From positions 1 to 63,269 of the forward strand of contig NZ_CAJXQY010000011.1 in assembly GCF_913058315.1 (NCBI RefSeq): a stretch of DNA of 63,269 nucleotides. The letters are read 5' to 3'. Source of the stretch: an uncultured Alteromonas sp. (GTDB lineage: Bacteria; Pseudomonadota; Gammaproteobacteria; Enterobacterales; Alteromonadaceae). The notes beneath the pieces were generated by a model that made no database searches, was not told the DNA's origin, and was given only the letters and a program-made list of their open reading frames with translations. Made by a program: the position numbers and the translations under genes. How positions within the stretch are numbered: position 1 is the stretch's first letter; each line of letters begins with the position of its first letter. Positions 1 to 8,664 of this stretch are shown here, in pieces.

Positions 1-31
1 GTCGGCAGCGTCAGATGTGTATAAGAGACAG
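1..31. other. Nextera adapter remnant (not genomic)
   Basis: The first 31 bases match the 3' part of the Illumina Nextera read-1 adapter and end in the 19-base Tn5 mosaic end AGATGTGTATAAGAGACAG at 13-31. Genomic sequence starts at 32. Read through, the adapter gives the well-known artefact peptide MCIRDR, which looks like a start for the downstream aldehyde dehydrogenase but is not. This shows that the contig ends at a library fragment end and not at a biological junction. Confidence 0.97.
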
Positions 32-473
32 GTCTTATTACCAGCAAGCGGTTAACGATGGCGCAACGGTGGTCACCGGCGGCGGCATTCCGGATATGCC
101 TGATGCGCTGAAAAACGGCAGTTGGATCCAGCCGACCATCTGGACCGGCTTAAGTGATGACTCCGCTGTGATCAACGAAGAGATCTTTGGCCCCTGTTGC
201 CATATTCAGCCTTTCGATACCGAAGAAGAAGCGATAGAACAAGCCAACCGCCTCCCCTATGGCCTGGCCAGCGCTATCTGGACCGAAAACCTCAGCCGCG
301 CGGCACGAGTGGCCGGGCAGGTAGAAGCTGGGATTGTCTGGGTGAACAGCTGGTTCCTGCGCGATTTACGCACCGCTTTTGGCGGCAGTAAGCAATCGGG
401 CATAGGCCGCGAGGGGGGTGAGCACTCACTGGAGTTTTACACCGAACTCAAAAACATCTGTCTTAAGTTGTAG
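32..473 (+). CDS. dmpC: 2-hydroxymuconic semialdehyde dehydrogenase, C-terminal part (5' truncated)
   Basis: About 147 C-terminal residues of an NAD-dependent aldehyde dehydrogenase; full-length members have about 485. The ALDH motif EEIFGPC and the C-terminal block GGSKQSGIGREGG are visible. The catalytic cysteine region lies upstream and is missing because the contig starts inside the gene at the adapter. The family oxidises 2-hydroxymuconic semialdehyde to 2-hydroxymuconate (4-oxalocrotonate), the first step of the oxidative branch of catechol meta-cleavage. The assignment to DmpC/XylG rather than another ALDH rests mainly on context: the six following genes are dmpDEFGHI in order, starting 8 bases downstream. 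No frameshift is seen in the part present. Confidence 0.85.
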
Positions 474-481
474 GAACAGGT

Positions 482-1345
482 ATGCAGGCTCTCAGTAGTA
501 ATCCCAGCGCGGAAACAGGCAAAACCATTCAGGCCGCGGGCTGGCAAACCAACCTCCACGATGTGGGCGAAGGGTTTCCGGTCATGCTGATCCACGGCTC
601 CGGCCCCGGTGTCTCCGCCTGGGCAAACTGGCGTCTGACTATCCCTGAGCTTGCCAAACAACGCCGGGTGATCGCCCCGGACATGCTTGGCTTTGGATAT
701 AGCGAGCGCCCTGCGGATGGGCTTTACCACAAAAGCCGCTGGGTCGAACATGCCATTGGCGTACTCGACGCGCTGGACATTGAGCGGGCCGACATTATTG
801 GCAACTCGTTTGGCGGCGGACTGGCCCTGGCCTTAGCCATCGCTCACCCTCACCGCGTGCGCCGTATTGTGCTAATGGGCAGTGCCGGGGCTAGCTTCCC
901 GTTAACGCCTGGACTTGATGCCGTGTGGGGCTACGAGCCCTCGCTTGAAAACATGCGCACACTGCTCAACATTTTTGCTTTTGACCGTTCACGGGTAACC
1001 GATGAGCTGGCTCAGTTGCGCTATGAAGCGAGTATCCAGCCCGGGTTTCAGGAAGCGTTTGCCGCCATGTTTCCGGCCCCGCGTCAGCGTTGGATAGAAA
1101 TGCTCGCCAGCCCCTTAGGGGCGCTGGCCAGCCTGCCTCACCAAACCCTGCTGGTGCATGGCCGCGACGACCGGGTGATCCCGCTGGCGGCCTCCCAAAC
1201 CTTGCTGGAACTGTTACCTAATGCTCAGTTGCATGTATTCAGCAAATGCGGTCACTGGACCCAGATTGAGCAAGCCAACCGCTTTGTGCAACTGGTCACT
1301 AATTTTCTTAATGAGGCAAATATCGCCTCCCAAACCGGAACCTGA
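482..1345 (+). CDS. dmpD: 2-hydroxymuconic semialdehyde hydrolase
   Basis: An alpha/beta-hydrolase of 287 residues. The oxyanion region is HGSGPGVSAWANWR (about 38-51), the nucleophile elbow GNSFGG has Ser109, the acid is Asp229 or Asp230 in HGRDDRVIPL, and the base is His258 in CGHW. DmpD/XylF enzymes cleave the C-C bond of ring-fission products of catechol or methylcatechols, giving 2-hydroxypenta-2,4-dienoate plus formate or acetate, and so bypass the dmpC-dmpH-dmpI branch. AGGAACAGG just upstream of ATG 482 is the ribosome site. It is the second gene of the operon, with 8 bases to the preceding stop and 3 bases to the next start. Substrate range (unsubstituted or alkylated ring products) cannot be read from the sequence. 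Confidence 0.88.
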   Translation: MQALSSNPSAETGKTIQAAGWQTNLHDVGEGFPVMLIHGSGPGVSAWANWRLTIPELAKQRRVIAPDMLGFGYSERPADGLYHKSRWVEHAIGVLDALDIERADIIGNSFGGGLALALAIAHPHRVRRIVLMGSAGASFPLTPGLDAVWGYEPSLENMRTLLNIFAFDRSRVTDELAQLRYEASIQPGFQEAFAAMFPAPRQRWIEMLASPLGALASLPHQTLLVHGRDDRVIPLAASQTLLELLPNAQLHVFSKCGHWTQIEQANRFVQLVTNFLNEANIASQTGT

Positions 1346-1348
1346 TTT

Positions 1349-2134
1349 ATGGACGCAAAGTTAATCAAACAGTATGGCGATGAACTTTACAACGCCATGC
1401 AAAACAAACAAGCGGTAGCACCGCTGACCTCACGGGAAAGTGATATCAGCATTGAAGATGCCTATCACATTTCATTGCAAATGCTGAACCGGCGTATCGA
1501 TGCCGGCGCGAAAGTGATTGGCAAAAAAATTGGCGTAACCAGCAAAGCCGTGCAAAGCATGCTCAATGTTCACCAGCCCGATTTTGGTTATCTCACCGAC
1601 GATATGGTGTTTAACCAGGGTGAAGTGATGCCCATCAGCGAACGGCTTATCGCGCCCAAAGCGGAAGGGGAAATTGCTTTTATTCTCAAAAAAGATCTAA
1701 TGGGACCAGGCATCTCTAATGCCGATGTGCTGGCCGCTACCGAGTGCGTGATCCCGTGCTTTGAAGTGGTCGACTCCCGTATTGAAAACTGGCAAATCGC
1801 CATTGAAGACACCATTGCCGATAACGCTTCCTGCGGCCTGTTTGTACTCGGCGACAAAGCCGTTTCTCCTCATAAGGTCGATCTGGTGACCTGCGGAATG
1901 GTGGTCGAAAAGAACGGCAAAATTCTCTCCACCGGCGCCGGTGCTGCAGCGCTAGGTTCTCCGGTAAATTGTGTAACCTGGCTGGCGAATACACTGGGTG
2001 AGTTTGGCATTGGGCTTAAAGCCGGTGAAGTCATTCTATCGGGCTCACTGGTACCGCTGGAACCGGTTAAGGCCGGTGATTTTATGCGCGTTGAAATTGG
2101 CGGCATTGGCTCCGCCAGTGTGTATTTCACCTGA
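1349..2134 (+). CDS. dmpE: 2-oxopent-4-enoate (2-hydroxypentadienoate) hydratase
   Basis: 261 residues, usual length for the DmpE/XylJ/MhpD family. It adds water to 2-hydroxypenta-2,4-dienoate to give 4-hydroxy-2-oxovalerate, with Mg2+ or Mn2+ as cofactor. Family blocks seen include [20 protein letters not shown] (acidic metal-ligand region) and CFEVVDSRI. It is a paralogue of the decarboxylase DmpH encoded at 4129-4926; the two share the GKK(I/M)G(V/L)TS and EVxDSR patterns. In Pseudomonas the hydratase and decarboxylase form a complex, which fits their co-expression here. It lies between the hydrolase (3 bases) and the acylating aldehyde dehydrogenase (14 bases). Confidence 0.9.
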   Translation: MDAKLIKQYGDELYNAMQNKQAVAPLTSRESDISIEDAYHISLQMLNRRIDAGAKVIGKKIGVTSKAVQSMLNVHQPDFGYLTDDMVFNQGEVMPISERLIAPKAEGEIAFILKKDLMGPGISNADVLAATECVIPCFEVVDSRIENWQIAIEDTIADNASCGLFVLGDKAVSPHKVDLVTCGMVVEKNGKILSTGAGAAALGSPVNCVTWLANTLGEFGIGLKAGEVILSGSLVPLEPVKAGDFMRVEIGGIGSASVYFT

Positions 2135-2148
2135 CAGGAGCAACCGCT

Positions 2149-3093
2149 ATGAGTAATAAACTGAATGTGGCGATTATTGGTTCCGGCAATATAGGTACCG
2201 ACCTGATGATCAAGGTGTTACGTACCTCAAGCAATCTGAATATGAGTGTGATGGTAGGCATAGACCCGCAATCGGACGGCCTGGCTCGCGCCCAGCGGAT
2301 GGGTGTTGCCACCACCCACGAGGGCGTGGACGGACTGATCAATATGCCGGAGTTTAACGATATCGGCATTGTGTTTGATGCCACCTCTGCCGGTGCTCAC
2401 CTTATCAACGATAAAAAGTTAAAAACCGCTAAACCCGGTATTCGTCTGGTGGATCTCACCCCGGCAGCCATTGGCCCTTACTGCGTGCCGGTGGTTAACC
2501 TCGAAGATCACATTGAACAGCCCAACGTGAATATGGTCACCTGCGGCGGCCAGGCAACTATTCCCATGGTGGCTGCGGTTAAACAGGTGGCTAAGGTGCA
2601 TTACGCCGAAATAGTCGCCAGTGTATCGAGTAAATCCGCCGGTCCCGGCACCCGGGCAAACATAGATGAATTTACTCAAACTACCGCTCGCGCCATTGAG
2701 CAAGTGGGCGGTGCCGATAAGGGCAAAGCCATTATTATTCTTAACCCGGCCGAGCCGCCCATGATCATGCGCGATACGGTATATGTGCTTTCTGAACAGG
2801 TTGACAAAGCCAAAGTCGCTGCATCGGTAGAAGAAATGGCTAAAGCGGTACAAAGCTATGTGCCGGGCTACCGGCTTAAGCAAAAAGTACAGTTTGATGA
2901 TATTCCAGCTGACGCGCCGCTGCATATTCCGGGGCTGGGTAATTTCAGCGGTTTGAAGACTTCCGTATTTCTGGAAGTAGAAGGCGCTGCGCATTACCTT
3001 CCGGCCTATGCCGGTAACCTCGACATTATGACCTCAGCGGCCATGGCGACGGCCGAGCGCATGGCCACATCAATACTCACAGGAGGCGCATAA
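2149..3093 (+). CDS. dmpF: Acetaldehyde dehydrogenase (acylating)
   Basis: 314 residues. The N-terminal Rossmann motif IGSGNIGTD (residues 10-18) binds NAD, and the catalytic Cys132 lies in [10 protein letters not shown], the same position as in DmpF. The enzyme converts acetaldehyde, NAD+ and CoA to acetyl-CoA and receives acetaldehyde by channelling from the aldolase DmpG, encoded one base downstream. The tight pairing (stop at 3093, next ATG at 3095) is typical of this complex. AGGAGC upstream of ATG 2149 is a good ribosome site. No anomaly seen. Confidence 0.95.
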   Translation: MSNKLNVAIIGSGNIGTDLMIKVLRTSSNLNMSVMVGIDPQSDGLARAQRMGVATTHEGVDGLINMPEFNDIGIVFDATSAGAHLINDKKLKTAKPGIRLVDLTPAAIGPYCVPVVNLEDHIEQPNVNMVTCGGQATIPMVAAVKQVAKVHYAEIVASVSSKSAGPGTRANIDEFTQTTARAIEQVGGADKGKAIIILNPAEPPMIMRDTVYVLSEQVDKAKVAASVEEMAKAVQSYVPGYRLKQKVQFDDIPADAPLHIPGLGNFSGLKTSVFLEVEGAAHYLPAYAGNLDIMTSAAMATAERMATSILTGGA

Positions 3094-3094
3094 T

Positions 3095-4132
3095 ATGAGC
3101 TTTAATCCTGGTAAAAAACTGTATATCTCTGATGTAACCTTACGCGACGGCAGTCATGCCATTCGCCATCAGTATTCCATTCAAAACGTGCAGGATATCG
3201 CCCGGGCACTGGATGCGGCCAAAGTTGACAGTATTGAAGTCGCCCATGGCGACGGGCTGCAGGGCTCCAGCTTTAACTACGGTTTTGGTGCCCATACCGA
3301 TCTGGCCTGGATAGAGGCAGCCGCCGATGTCCTGACCCATACCCAGATTGCCACGTTACTCCTGCCCGGCATTGGCACTATTGAGGATCTCGACGATGCC
3401 TATGCCGCTGGCGCGCGGATTGTGAGGGTGGCCACCCACTGCACCGAAGCTGATGTGTCTAAACAGCATATTGAACATGCCCGCAAACTGGGAATGGATA
3501 CCGTGGGCTTTTTGATGATGAGCCATATGCAAACGCCGGTTGGACTGGCCGAGCAGGCGAAGCTGATGGAGTCTTACGGCGCAACCTGTATTTACGTGGT
3601 GGATTCAGGCGGTGCCATGGGCATGCAGGATATTCGCGACCGCTTTCGCGCGGTGAAGGATGTGCTGGACCCGGCTACCGAAACCGGCATTCACGCCCAC
3701 CACAACCTGAGTTTAGGTGTAGCCAATTCTATTGTGGCCGTAGAGGAAGGCTGCGATCGCATTGACGCCAGTCTGGCTGGCATGGGAGCAGGCGCGGGTA
3801 ATGCTCCCCTTGAAGTGTTTATTGCTAACGCCGACAAGCTGGGCTGGGAGCACGGAACCGACCTTTACGCACTGATGGATGCGGCCGACGATATTGTTCG
3901 CCCTCTGCAGGACCGCCCGGTGCGGGTAGACCGGGAAACCCTGGCACTCGGTTATGCCGGTGTGTATTCAAGTTTCTTGCGCCACTCAGAAGTGGCAGCA
4001 CAAAAATACGGCCTCAAAACCGTGGATATTTTAGTTGAGCTTGGTCGCCGCCGTATGGTGGGTGGCCAGGAAGATATGATTGTAGACGTTGCCCTGGATT
4101 TACTGGCACAACAGGAAGGAGGTGCTAAGTGA
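3095..4132 (+). CDS. dmpG: 4-hydroxy-2-oxovalerate aldolase
   Basis: 345 residues, HMGL-like TIM-barrel class II aldolase. The N-terminal [14 protein letters not shown] (residues 13-26) carries the catalytic and metal-binding Arg17, Asp18 and His21; GIHAHHN supplies the metal-ligand histidines. It splits 4-hydroxy-2-oxovalerate into pyruvate and acetaldehyde, the latter passed to DmpF. AGGAGG lies upstream of ATG 3095, and the 3' end overlaps dmpH by 4 bases. Together with DmpF this closes the lower meta pathway into central metabolism. Confidence 0.95.
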   Translation: MSFNPGKKLYISDVTLRDGSHAIRHQYSIQNVQDIARALDAAKVDSIEVAHGDGLQGSSFNYGFGAHTDLAWIEAAADVLTHTQIATLLLPGIGTIEDLDDAYAAGARIVRVATHCTEADVSKQHIEHARKLGMDTVGFLMMSHMQTPVGLAEQAKLMESYGATCIYVVDSGGAMGMQDIRDRFRAVKDVLDPATETGIHAHHNLSLGVANSIVAVEEGCDRIDASLAGMGAGAGNAPLEVFIANADKLGWEHGTDLYALMDAADDIVRPLQDRPVRVDRETLALGYAGVYSSFLRHSEVAAQKYGLKTVDILVELGRRRMVGGQEDMIVDVALDLLAQQEGGAK

Positions 4133-4926
4133 GCACTCGCACATTAACAAAAGATCAGATGCTTTCTTTGGCGGAGCATATTGAAAACGCCGAGTTAAAC
4201 GTTCATGACATTACCAAAGTCACCAATGACTTCCCCGACATGACCTTCGACGACGCCTACGACATTCAGTGGGAAATTCGCCGTCGCAAAGAAGCCCGGG
4301 GCAACAAGGTTGTTGGCATGAAAATGGGCCTCACCTCCTGGGCTAAGATGGCGCAGATGGGCGTGGAAACGCCGGTTTATGGCTTTTTGGCCGACTATTT
4401 TTCGGTGCCGGATGGCGGTGACATTGATACCTATGAGCTTATTCACCCTAAAATTGAGGCGGAAGTGGCCTTTGTAACCAAGGCACCGCTTAAAGGGCCT
4501 GGCTGTCACATTGGTGATGTGCTGGCGGCCACCGACTTTATTATTCCGGCGGTAGAGGTCATTGACTCACGTTACGAGAATTTTAAGTTTGATCTTATCA
4601 GCGTGGTTGCCGATAACGCCTCATCCACCCGCTTTATTACCGGTGGTCGTATGGCAAAAGTAGAGGATGTGGATCTTAAAACCCTTGGCGTGGTAATGGA
4701 AATTAACGGCGAGGTGGTTGAGCTCGGCGCCGGTGCTGCCGTACTTGGCCATCCGGCCTCAAGCGTTGCCATGCTGGCTAATATGCTGGGTGAGCGCGGT
4801 GAAGAAATTCCTGCCGGTACCTTTATTATGACGGGCGGCATTACAGCAGCCGTAGCCGTAAATAAAGGCGACAACATCACAGTGCGCTATCAGGACCTGG
4901 GTTCTGTTTCGGCGAAGTTTGTGTAG
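4129..4926 (+). CDS. dmpH: 4-oxalocrotonate decarboxylase
   Basis: 265 residues with a GTG start at 4129 that overlaps the dmpG stop (GTGA arrangement). A strong AGGAAGGAGG ribosome site in the end of dmpG fixes this start. It belongs to the hydratase/decarboxylase family of DmpE; blocks include [19 protein letters not shown] and [10 protein letters not shown]. The enzyme decarboxylates the keto form of 4-oxalocrotonate to 2-oxopent-4-enoate. Longer spacing within the KMGLTS block and position after dmpG distinguish it from the hydratase at 1349-2134, but telling these paralogues apart relies partly on gene order. Confidence 0.88.
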   Translation: MSTRTLTKDQMLSLAEHIENAELNVHDITKVTNDFPDMTFDDAYDIQWEIRRRKEARGNKVVGMKMGLTSWAKMAQMGVETPVYGFLADYFSVPDGGDIDTYELIHPKIEAEVAFVTKAPLKGPGCHIGDVLAATDFIIPAVEVIDSRYENFKFDLISVVADNASSTRFITGGRMAKVEDVDLKTLGVVMEINGEVVELGAGAAVLGHPASSVAMLANMLGERGEEIPAGTFIMTGGITAAVAVNKGDNITVRYQDLGSVSAKFV

Positions 4927-4935
4927 GAGAACAAC

Positions 4936-5124
4936 ATGCCTATTGCACATCTGGAAATTCTGGAAGGTCGCACTGAGGAACAGCGAGCACAGTTGATCAG
5001 CGAAGTAACAGCGGCAATTTCCCGGTCAATCGATGCACCGAAGGAGCGGGTGAGAGTCATTATTACTGAAATTCCCAAGGCCAACTGGGGGATTGGCGGC
5101 GTGCCGGCCAGTCAGGTTCGGTAA
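4936..5124 (+). CDS. dmpI: 4-oxalocrotonate tautomerase
   Basis: 62 residues, the standard size of the hexameric 4-OT subunit. Removal of Met1 exposes the catalytic Pro (MPIAHLEILEGR). Arginines in the PKERVRVI block match the substrate-binding region of the family. It interconverts enol and keto forms of 4-oxalocrotonate, feeding DmpH. AGGAGA precedes ATG 4936. It is the last gene of the operon and is followed by a strong terminator. Confidence 0.93.
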   Translation: MPIAHLEILEGRTEEQRAQLISEVTAAISRSIDAPKERVRVIITEIPKANWGIGGVPASQVR

Positions 5125-5143
5125 CCGGATTAGCTCAAAAAAC

Positions 5144-5176
5144 AAAAGCCCCGCGAATTATCGACGGGGCTTTTTT
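5144..5176. terminator. Bidirectional rho-independent terminator
   Basis: AAAAGCCCCG and CGGGGCTTTTTT form a stem around an 11-base loop, with a T run on one strand and an A run on the other. It sits between the converging dmpI and DUF3718 genes and can stop both. Confidence 0.9.
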
Positions 5177-5190
5177 GCCAACAAACCATC

Positions 5191-5514
5191 TTAGTTTGCG
5201 CGGCTGATTAGGGTACCTGTGTAATCACCAGCGGTAATGTAACGGTTAATTTTCGCTACGTTTTCGCCATATTGCTCAACAAAGTCAACAATTGGCAGCT
5301 CGTTACAAGTAACGTTGTCTTCTACAAAACCGCGGGTTAACCCTGCATCCTTAATCGCTTTGTGTAATTTCATTTTATTACCATTGGCGGCGACTACACA
5401 GATTTCTGAAGTCACCGCATCATCTGCTGCAACAAATTGAGAATTTGCCTGAGCTGCTGACAGTGCACCGAAAGTTAAGCCTGCAATCATTACTACTTTA
5501 GTGAAAGTTTTCAT
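5191..5514 (-). CDS. DUF3718-type small secreted protein
   Basis: 107 residues from ATG 5514, chosen over a longer in-frame start because AAGGAAAT stands at the right distance and because a signal peptide begins there (MKTFTKVVMIAGLTFGALSAAQA). The mature part is about 86 residues with two cysteines (ICVVAA and VTCNELP) that could form a disulfide in the periplasm. The pattern resembles DUF3718 proteins, which are common in Alteromonadales and of unknown role. Single-gene unit; it shares its terminator with the dmp operon. Confidence 0.75.
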   Translation of the reverse strand: MKTFTKVVMIAGLTFGALSAAQANSQFVAADDAVTSEICVVAANGNKMKLHKAIKDAGLTRGFVEDNVTCNELPIVDFVEQYGENVAKINRYITAGDYTGTLISRAN

Positions 5515-5885
5515 CGTTATTTCCTTTTTACCATTTACGGGAGAGAGTTGCTTAAGATAGAGCAACGACGATGCCAACTTTTTTAACCTTTAAATATCAA
5601 TAGCTTAAATTAAAAATTAATTTTAAGCTCGATTTTGGATAAACAGCAAAAACCAAAATCTGGTCATTTTAACCAAAATTTAGCATCCAGTGATTCAGAG
5701 AGAGGAAATAGGTGCAACGCAGGCGCGTACGCATAAAAAAGCCCACGTTAAGTGGGCTAAACAGCAAGAACGCATACACACTTAGTAAGTGTTCTTAATA
5801 GTATGGCTATTGTTTAAAAATAGATCAAAAAATTTACTAAAAATTATATTAAACTTTAGTTTATTTACCCAAGTCTATTTTCACA
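5515..5885. other. Intergenic region upstream of the DUF3718 gene
   Basis: 371 AT-rich bases without a convincing gene. The part near 5515-5680 should hold the promoter of the minus-strand DUF3718 gene; no clear -35/-10 pair stands out. It also holds the terminator at 5735-5758. Confidence 0.6.
5735..5758 (-). terminator. Rho-independent terminator of the FAN1-like gene
   Basis: Read on the minus strand, AGCCCAC-TTAAC-GTGGGCT is followed by a run of six T. It lies about 130 bases past the stop of the nuclease gene at 5886-8024. Confidence 0.8.
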
Positions 5886-8024
5886 TTAATTCTGCGGACT
5901 GCTATCAGTGCACTGGATCAGCCGTAATAGTTCAGCGGCAGCTAATGCATCATCCAGTGCACGATGGTGATTTTCCAGGGCGATTTCAAAATGCGCCGAC
6001 AAAGCGCCCAGACCATAAGATTTGAGTCCTGGAAAACTTTTTCGCATCCGTGCACAGGTACAAAATTTCGGCCGTTTAAACTCCAGTTCAAGACGGGCAA
6101 ACTCTTGCTTTATAAAACCATAGTCAAAATTGACGTTATGGGCAACAAACACACTGTCTTTAGTAAATGCCTCAATATCCTCGGCCACTTCAGCAAATAC
6201 CGGCGCACCTGCCACCATGTCATCACTGATGCCGGTTAACTGGGTAATTCTGGAGGGGATATGTCGCTGCGGGTTAATAAGACTCTGCCAGCGAGCCACT
6301 TCTTCGCCACCGATAAGCTTAACCATACCCACTTCCGTTATACGATGGTACGCCGCCTGCCCACCCGTGGTTTCGATGTCTACAACCACGTACGGCTGCA
6401 TCGGATCCTGATACCATTGAACCTGTGTGATCCCCACTTCAAACCCACACTGCCTCAGGCGCTGAATGGTAATCAGTTGATTACGTCGCAGTTGATCGCC
6501 CGGTGCCTTGATTTCCTCAAAACGCAGGGTGTCATTTTCAATAACCAGAATATCCGGAAAGCCATCGCGCAGGCTGGCATAGTCTTTACACATAAGCACC
6601 AGAAACTCACGCAGGTTGTCTGTATTTGTATGATCAAGCAGTATTTTCAGGCTGTCCGGCAAGCCCTGACGCCACATAAAAATGTTATTCACTTTGCCAT
6701 AATGGGCACTGGCTTGTTTAAGCAAATAGCGGTGTAGGGTATCTGTGTTGGCACAATACTTATCAAGGTGCTGTTCAATTTCACTGCCAAAGCGGGCGTA
6801 AAAATCGTTATAGCGTAGCACTTGCGGCCGACGGTCGAACTCACTCACCAACCCCCATTCACCGTATAACCAATCCCAGAACAATAGCCCGAATAACATG
6901 CGCCAGGGTTGATTTTCTGCCCGGTAAGCCGCCAGTCCCTGACGCCGGTAGTAACCAATAACCCCGTGCTCTACAGACTGATTGTGAATATCATCGAGTT
7001 GCACCACATGAGTGGCGTCACGGAGCATATCGGTTAAAGTGGAAGTCCGTTTTCGATCAAATTTACGGGCGTAGAAATCTTCAGCAAAAGCCAGCAAGGT
7101 GTCGGAAGACGGATCGTCAATTATCGCCTCAAGCGTTTTCTGCACCGCCTCTTTGTTGCCGAGTTTATAACTTTCCCGCAGCCATTTTTCCTGAGCCTGG
7201 TCGCTGCCAGCCTGCTGCAACAGGCTCAGCGCTTTTTGAGGATCCTCGCCGAGCCAGAAGCTGCCCATTTGAAACAGCAGCCGGTCCCTATAATCCTGTC
7301 CAATCGGGCAAAACACCCCAATTTCAGTATCCAGACTAAACGCCGCTTTCTCTTCGTCAGTGAGCTGCTTAAAAGCCGTTAACAGGCGCGCATAATAAAA
7401 TGCACCACGGGCGGCATCCTGACTTTCAAAACGCGCCAGTTGCTGGCTAACATCCTGCCGAGTGCGCATCACCCCTAAATCCCGCATGGAAAATTGATTA
7501 AGGCGGCCTTTGGTATGGCCAAAATATAAAAACAACAAATAGTTGAGGGCGGGATCATAGGAGCGAAACCAATACTGCTCATCAAGCTCTGGTAATACAG
7601 CCAGCGGCTGACGAGCCATCACACCGGCAAGCTCATCGATCAGCGCTTGTTTCGGTAAAGTGCTGCTGGCCTGCCCCCCATTACACCTGAGTAACACAAG
7701 CAGGTCGCTCTTTGTCATTGCCTGGCCCAGCGAATAACTGTCCCCCTGACTCATACTGGTGAACCAGCCCGACTCACGTAGCCTGGTTAACCGTATTAAC
7801 GGCGCGTCAACTTCTGCATAGTCGAAGGTTTTCGTGACAACAACAGGGTATTTGCGGTTGGCGGCACGCACTATCAGGCACTGGTCATCGCTGTCCAGGG
7901 CCTGGAAGTGTTCAATAAAAGTAGCGGTACTGGCATCAATTAACGGCCGGTTTGCGCCCTCGAAAAATTGCAAAAATTCATGAAAGTGATCGAGGTAATA
8001 CCGTTCTGGGAGAGTTTTTCGCAT
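5886..8024 (-). CDS. FAN1-like VRR-NUC nuclease fused to a DEDDh 3'-5' exonuclease
   Basis: 712 residues. The N-terminal 480 residues resemble bacterial FAN1 (start RKTLPERYYLDHFHEFL; helical middle part). A VRR-NUC domain follows at about 480-540, with GFPDILVI (Asp491), FEEIK (Glu504, Lys506) and PGDQLRRNQ. The last 165 residues are a DnaQ-like exonuclease: DIETT (Asp549, Glu551), VAHNVNFD and HHRALDDA (His687, Asp691 or Asp692). FAN1 cleaves 5' flaps and interstrand-crosslink intermediates; typical bacterial FAN1 lacks the extra domain and has about 550 residues. Both active sites look intact. AGGATC before ATG 8024 sets the start. Probably acts in crosslink or replication-fork repair; joint function of the two domains is inferred. 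Confidence 0.8.
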   Translation of the reverse strand: MRKTLPERYYLDHFHEFLQFFEGANRPLIDASTATFIEHFQALDSDDQCLIVRAANRKYPVVVTKTFDYAEVDAPLIRLTRLRESGWFTSMSQGDSYSLGQAMTKSDLLVLLRCNGGQASSTLPKQALIDELAGVMARQPLAVLPELDEQYWFRSYDPALNYLLFLYFGHTKGRLNQFSMRDLGVMRTRQDVSQQLARFESQDAARGAFYYARLLTAFKQLTDEEKAAFSLDTEIGVFCPIGQDYRDRLLFQMGSFWLGEDPQKALSLLQQAGSDQAQEKWLRESYKLGNKEAVQKTLEAIIDDPSSDTLLAFAEDFYARKFDRKRTSTLTDMLRDATHVVQLDDIHNQSVEHGVIGYYRRQGLAAYRAENQPWRMLFGLLFWDWLYGEWGLVSEFDRRPQVLRYNDFYARFGSEIEQHLDKYCANTDTLHRYLLKQASAHYGKVNNIFMWRQGLPDSLKILLDHTNTDNLREFLVLMCKDYASLRDGFPDILVIENDTLRFEEIKAPGDQLRRNQLITIQRLRQCGFEVGITQVQWYQDPMQPYVVVDIETTGGQAAYHRITEVGMVKLIGGEEVARWQSLINPQRHIPSRITQLTGISDDMVAGAPVFAEVAEDIEAFTKDSVFVAHNVNFDYGFIKQEFARLELEFKRPKFCTCARMRKSFPGLKSYGLGALSAHFEIALENHHRALDDALAAAELLRLIQCTDSSPQN

Positions 8025-8077
8025 TGCAGATCCTGAACCTATAACATGTATAAATATACAGCATCTAACATAAATTG

Positions 8078-8389
8078 CTACTGTTGTGACTCACCCGCCG
8101 GCGCAATCTTTTGCCGAGCCACCCAGGCAAAATATTCGCTAAGCGGAGGGTCGGCTTTAAGCCGCTCAAGCGTTGACAGGGTCTTGGCCAGGGTCATCTC
8201 ATCATAAAAGCGATGAATACCATTATGGCACTGGCGACATACCATGACGCCCTCGGCGAGTTCGGCTTTACTGTAGCGCTTTTTAAAGAAGTTACGGCGA
8301 TGCATTTTACGCGGAATAAGATGATGAAAGGTCAGCCAGTGGATTCGTCCGCAACAACAACAGCGCCCTTTTTTCACCTGATTGGCCAA
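8078..8389 (-). CDS. Small HNH-type zinc-binding endonuclease-like protein
   Basis: 103 residues. Cysteines in GRCCCCG, then HHLIPRKMH and CRQCHNGIH, form the metal-binding Cys-x2-Cys / HH...N...H layout of HNH nucleases. The start is TTG 8389, supported by an AGGAGG ribosome site 8 bases upstream and by the lack of an ATG before the first zinc-binding cysteines. Similar small stand-alone HNH proteins are widespread in proteobacteria and mostly unstudied. It is read in the same direction as the FAN1-like gene 53 bases downstream and may be co-transcribed with it. Whether it cuts DNA is unknown. Confidence 0.75.
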   Translation of the reverse strand: MANQVKKGRCCCCGRIHWLTFHHLIPRKMHRRNFFKKRYSKAELAEGVMVCRQCHNGIHRFYDEMTLAKTLSTLERLKADPPLSEYFAWVARQKIAPAGESQQ

Positions 8390-8472
8390 CTATCTGTCCT
8401 CCTGTTCAATCCAGCTGTGCAGCTTGTACGTATAGCCTAACAATAAAGAGCAACCACTACAGGCAAAGTACT

Positions 8473-8664
8473 ATGAGTTTAACCAAGGCCAGCACCTTTG
8501 AGTGCCCCTACTGCATGACGATTAACGATATCGAGGTGGACGAAATCAATGATATTGGCCAAAGCCTGGTAGTGGACTGCCAGATTTGCTGTCAGCCTAT
8601 TCTGGTGTCTATTTACGACAGTAACGGCGAACTTGATATCCGTGCAGAAATGGAGAACGAATGA
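8473..8664 (+). CDS. CPXCG-motif cysteine-rich protein
   Basis: 63 residues with two knuckles, ECPYC and DCQICC, as in the CPXCG small zinc-ribbon family. The rest is acidic. Function is unknown in the family. The stop overlaps the start of the flavin reductase gene by 4 bases (ATGA), so the two are translated together. Its start lies 83 bases from the divergent HNH gene. Confidence 0.85.
   Translation: MSLTKASTFECPYCMTINDIEVDEINDIGQSLVVDCQICCQPILVSIYDSNGELDIRAEMENE

Noticed and set aside
15-31. ATG at 15 as start of an aldehyde dehydrogenase beginning MCIRDR
   Set aside because: It lies in the sequencing adapter; the gene is truncated at its 5' end.
2419-2994. 191-codon open frame antisense to the acetaldehyde dehydrogenase gene
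   Set aside because: It is fully inside dmpF on the other strand, has no ribosome site and no recognisable family. Other antisense frames over purD, the PL6 gene and the lyases were dropped for the same reason.
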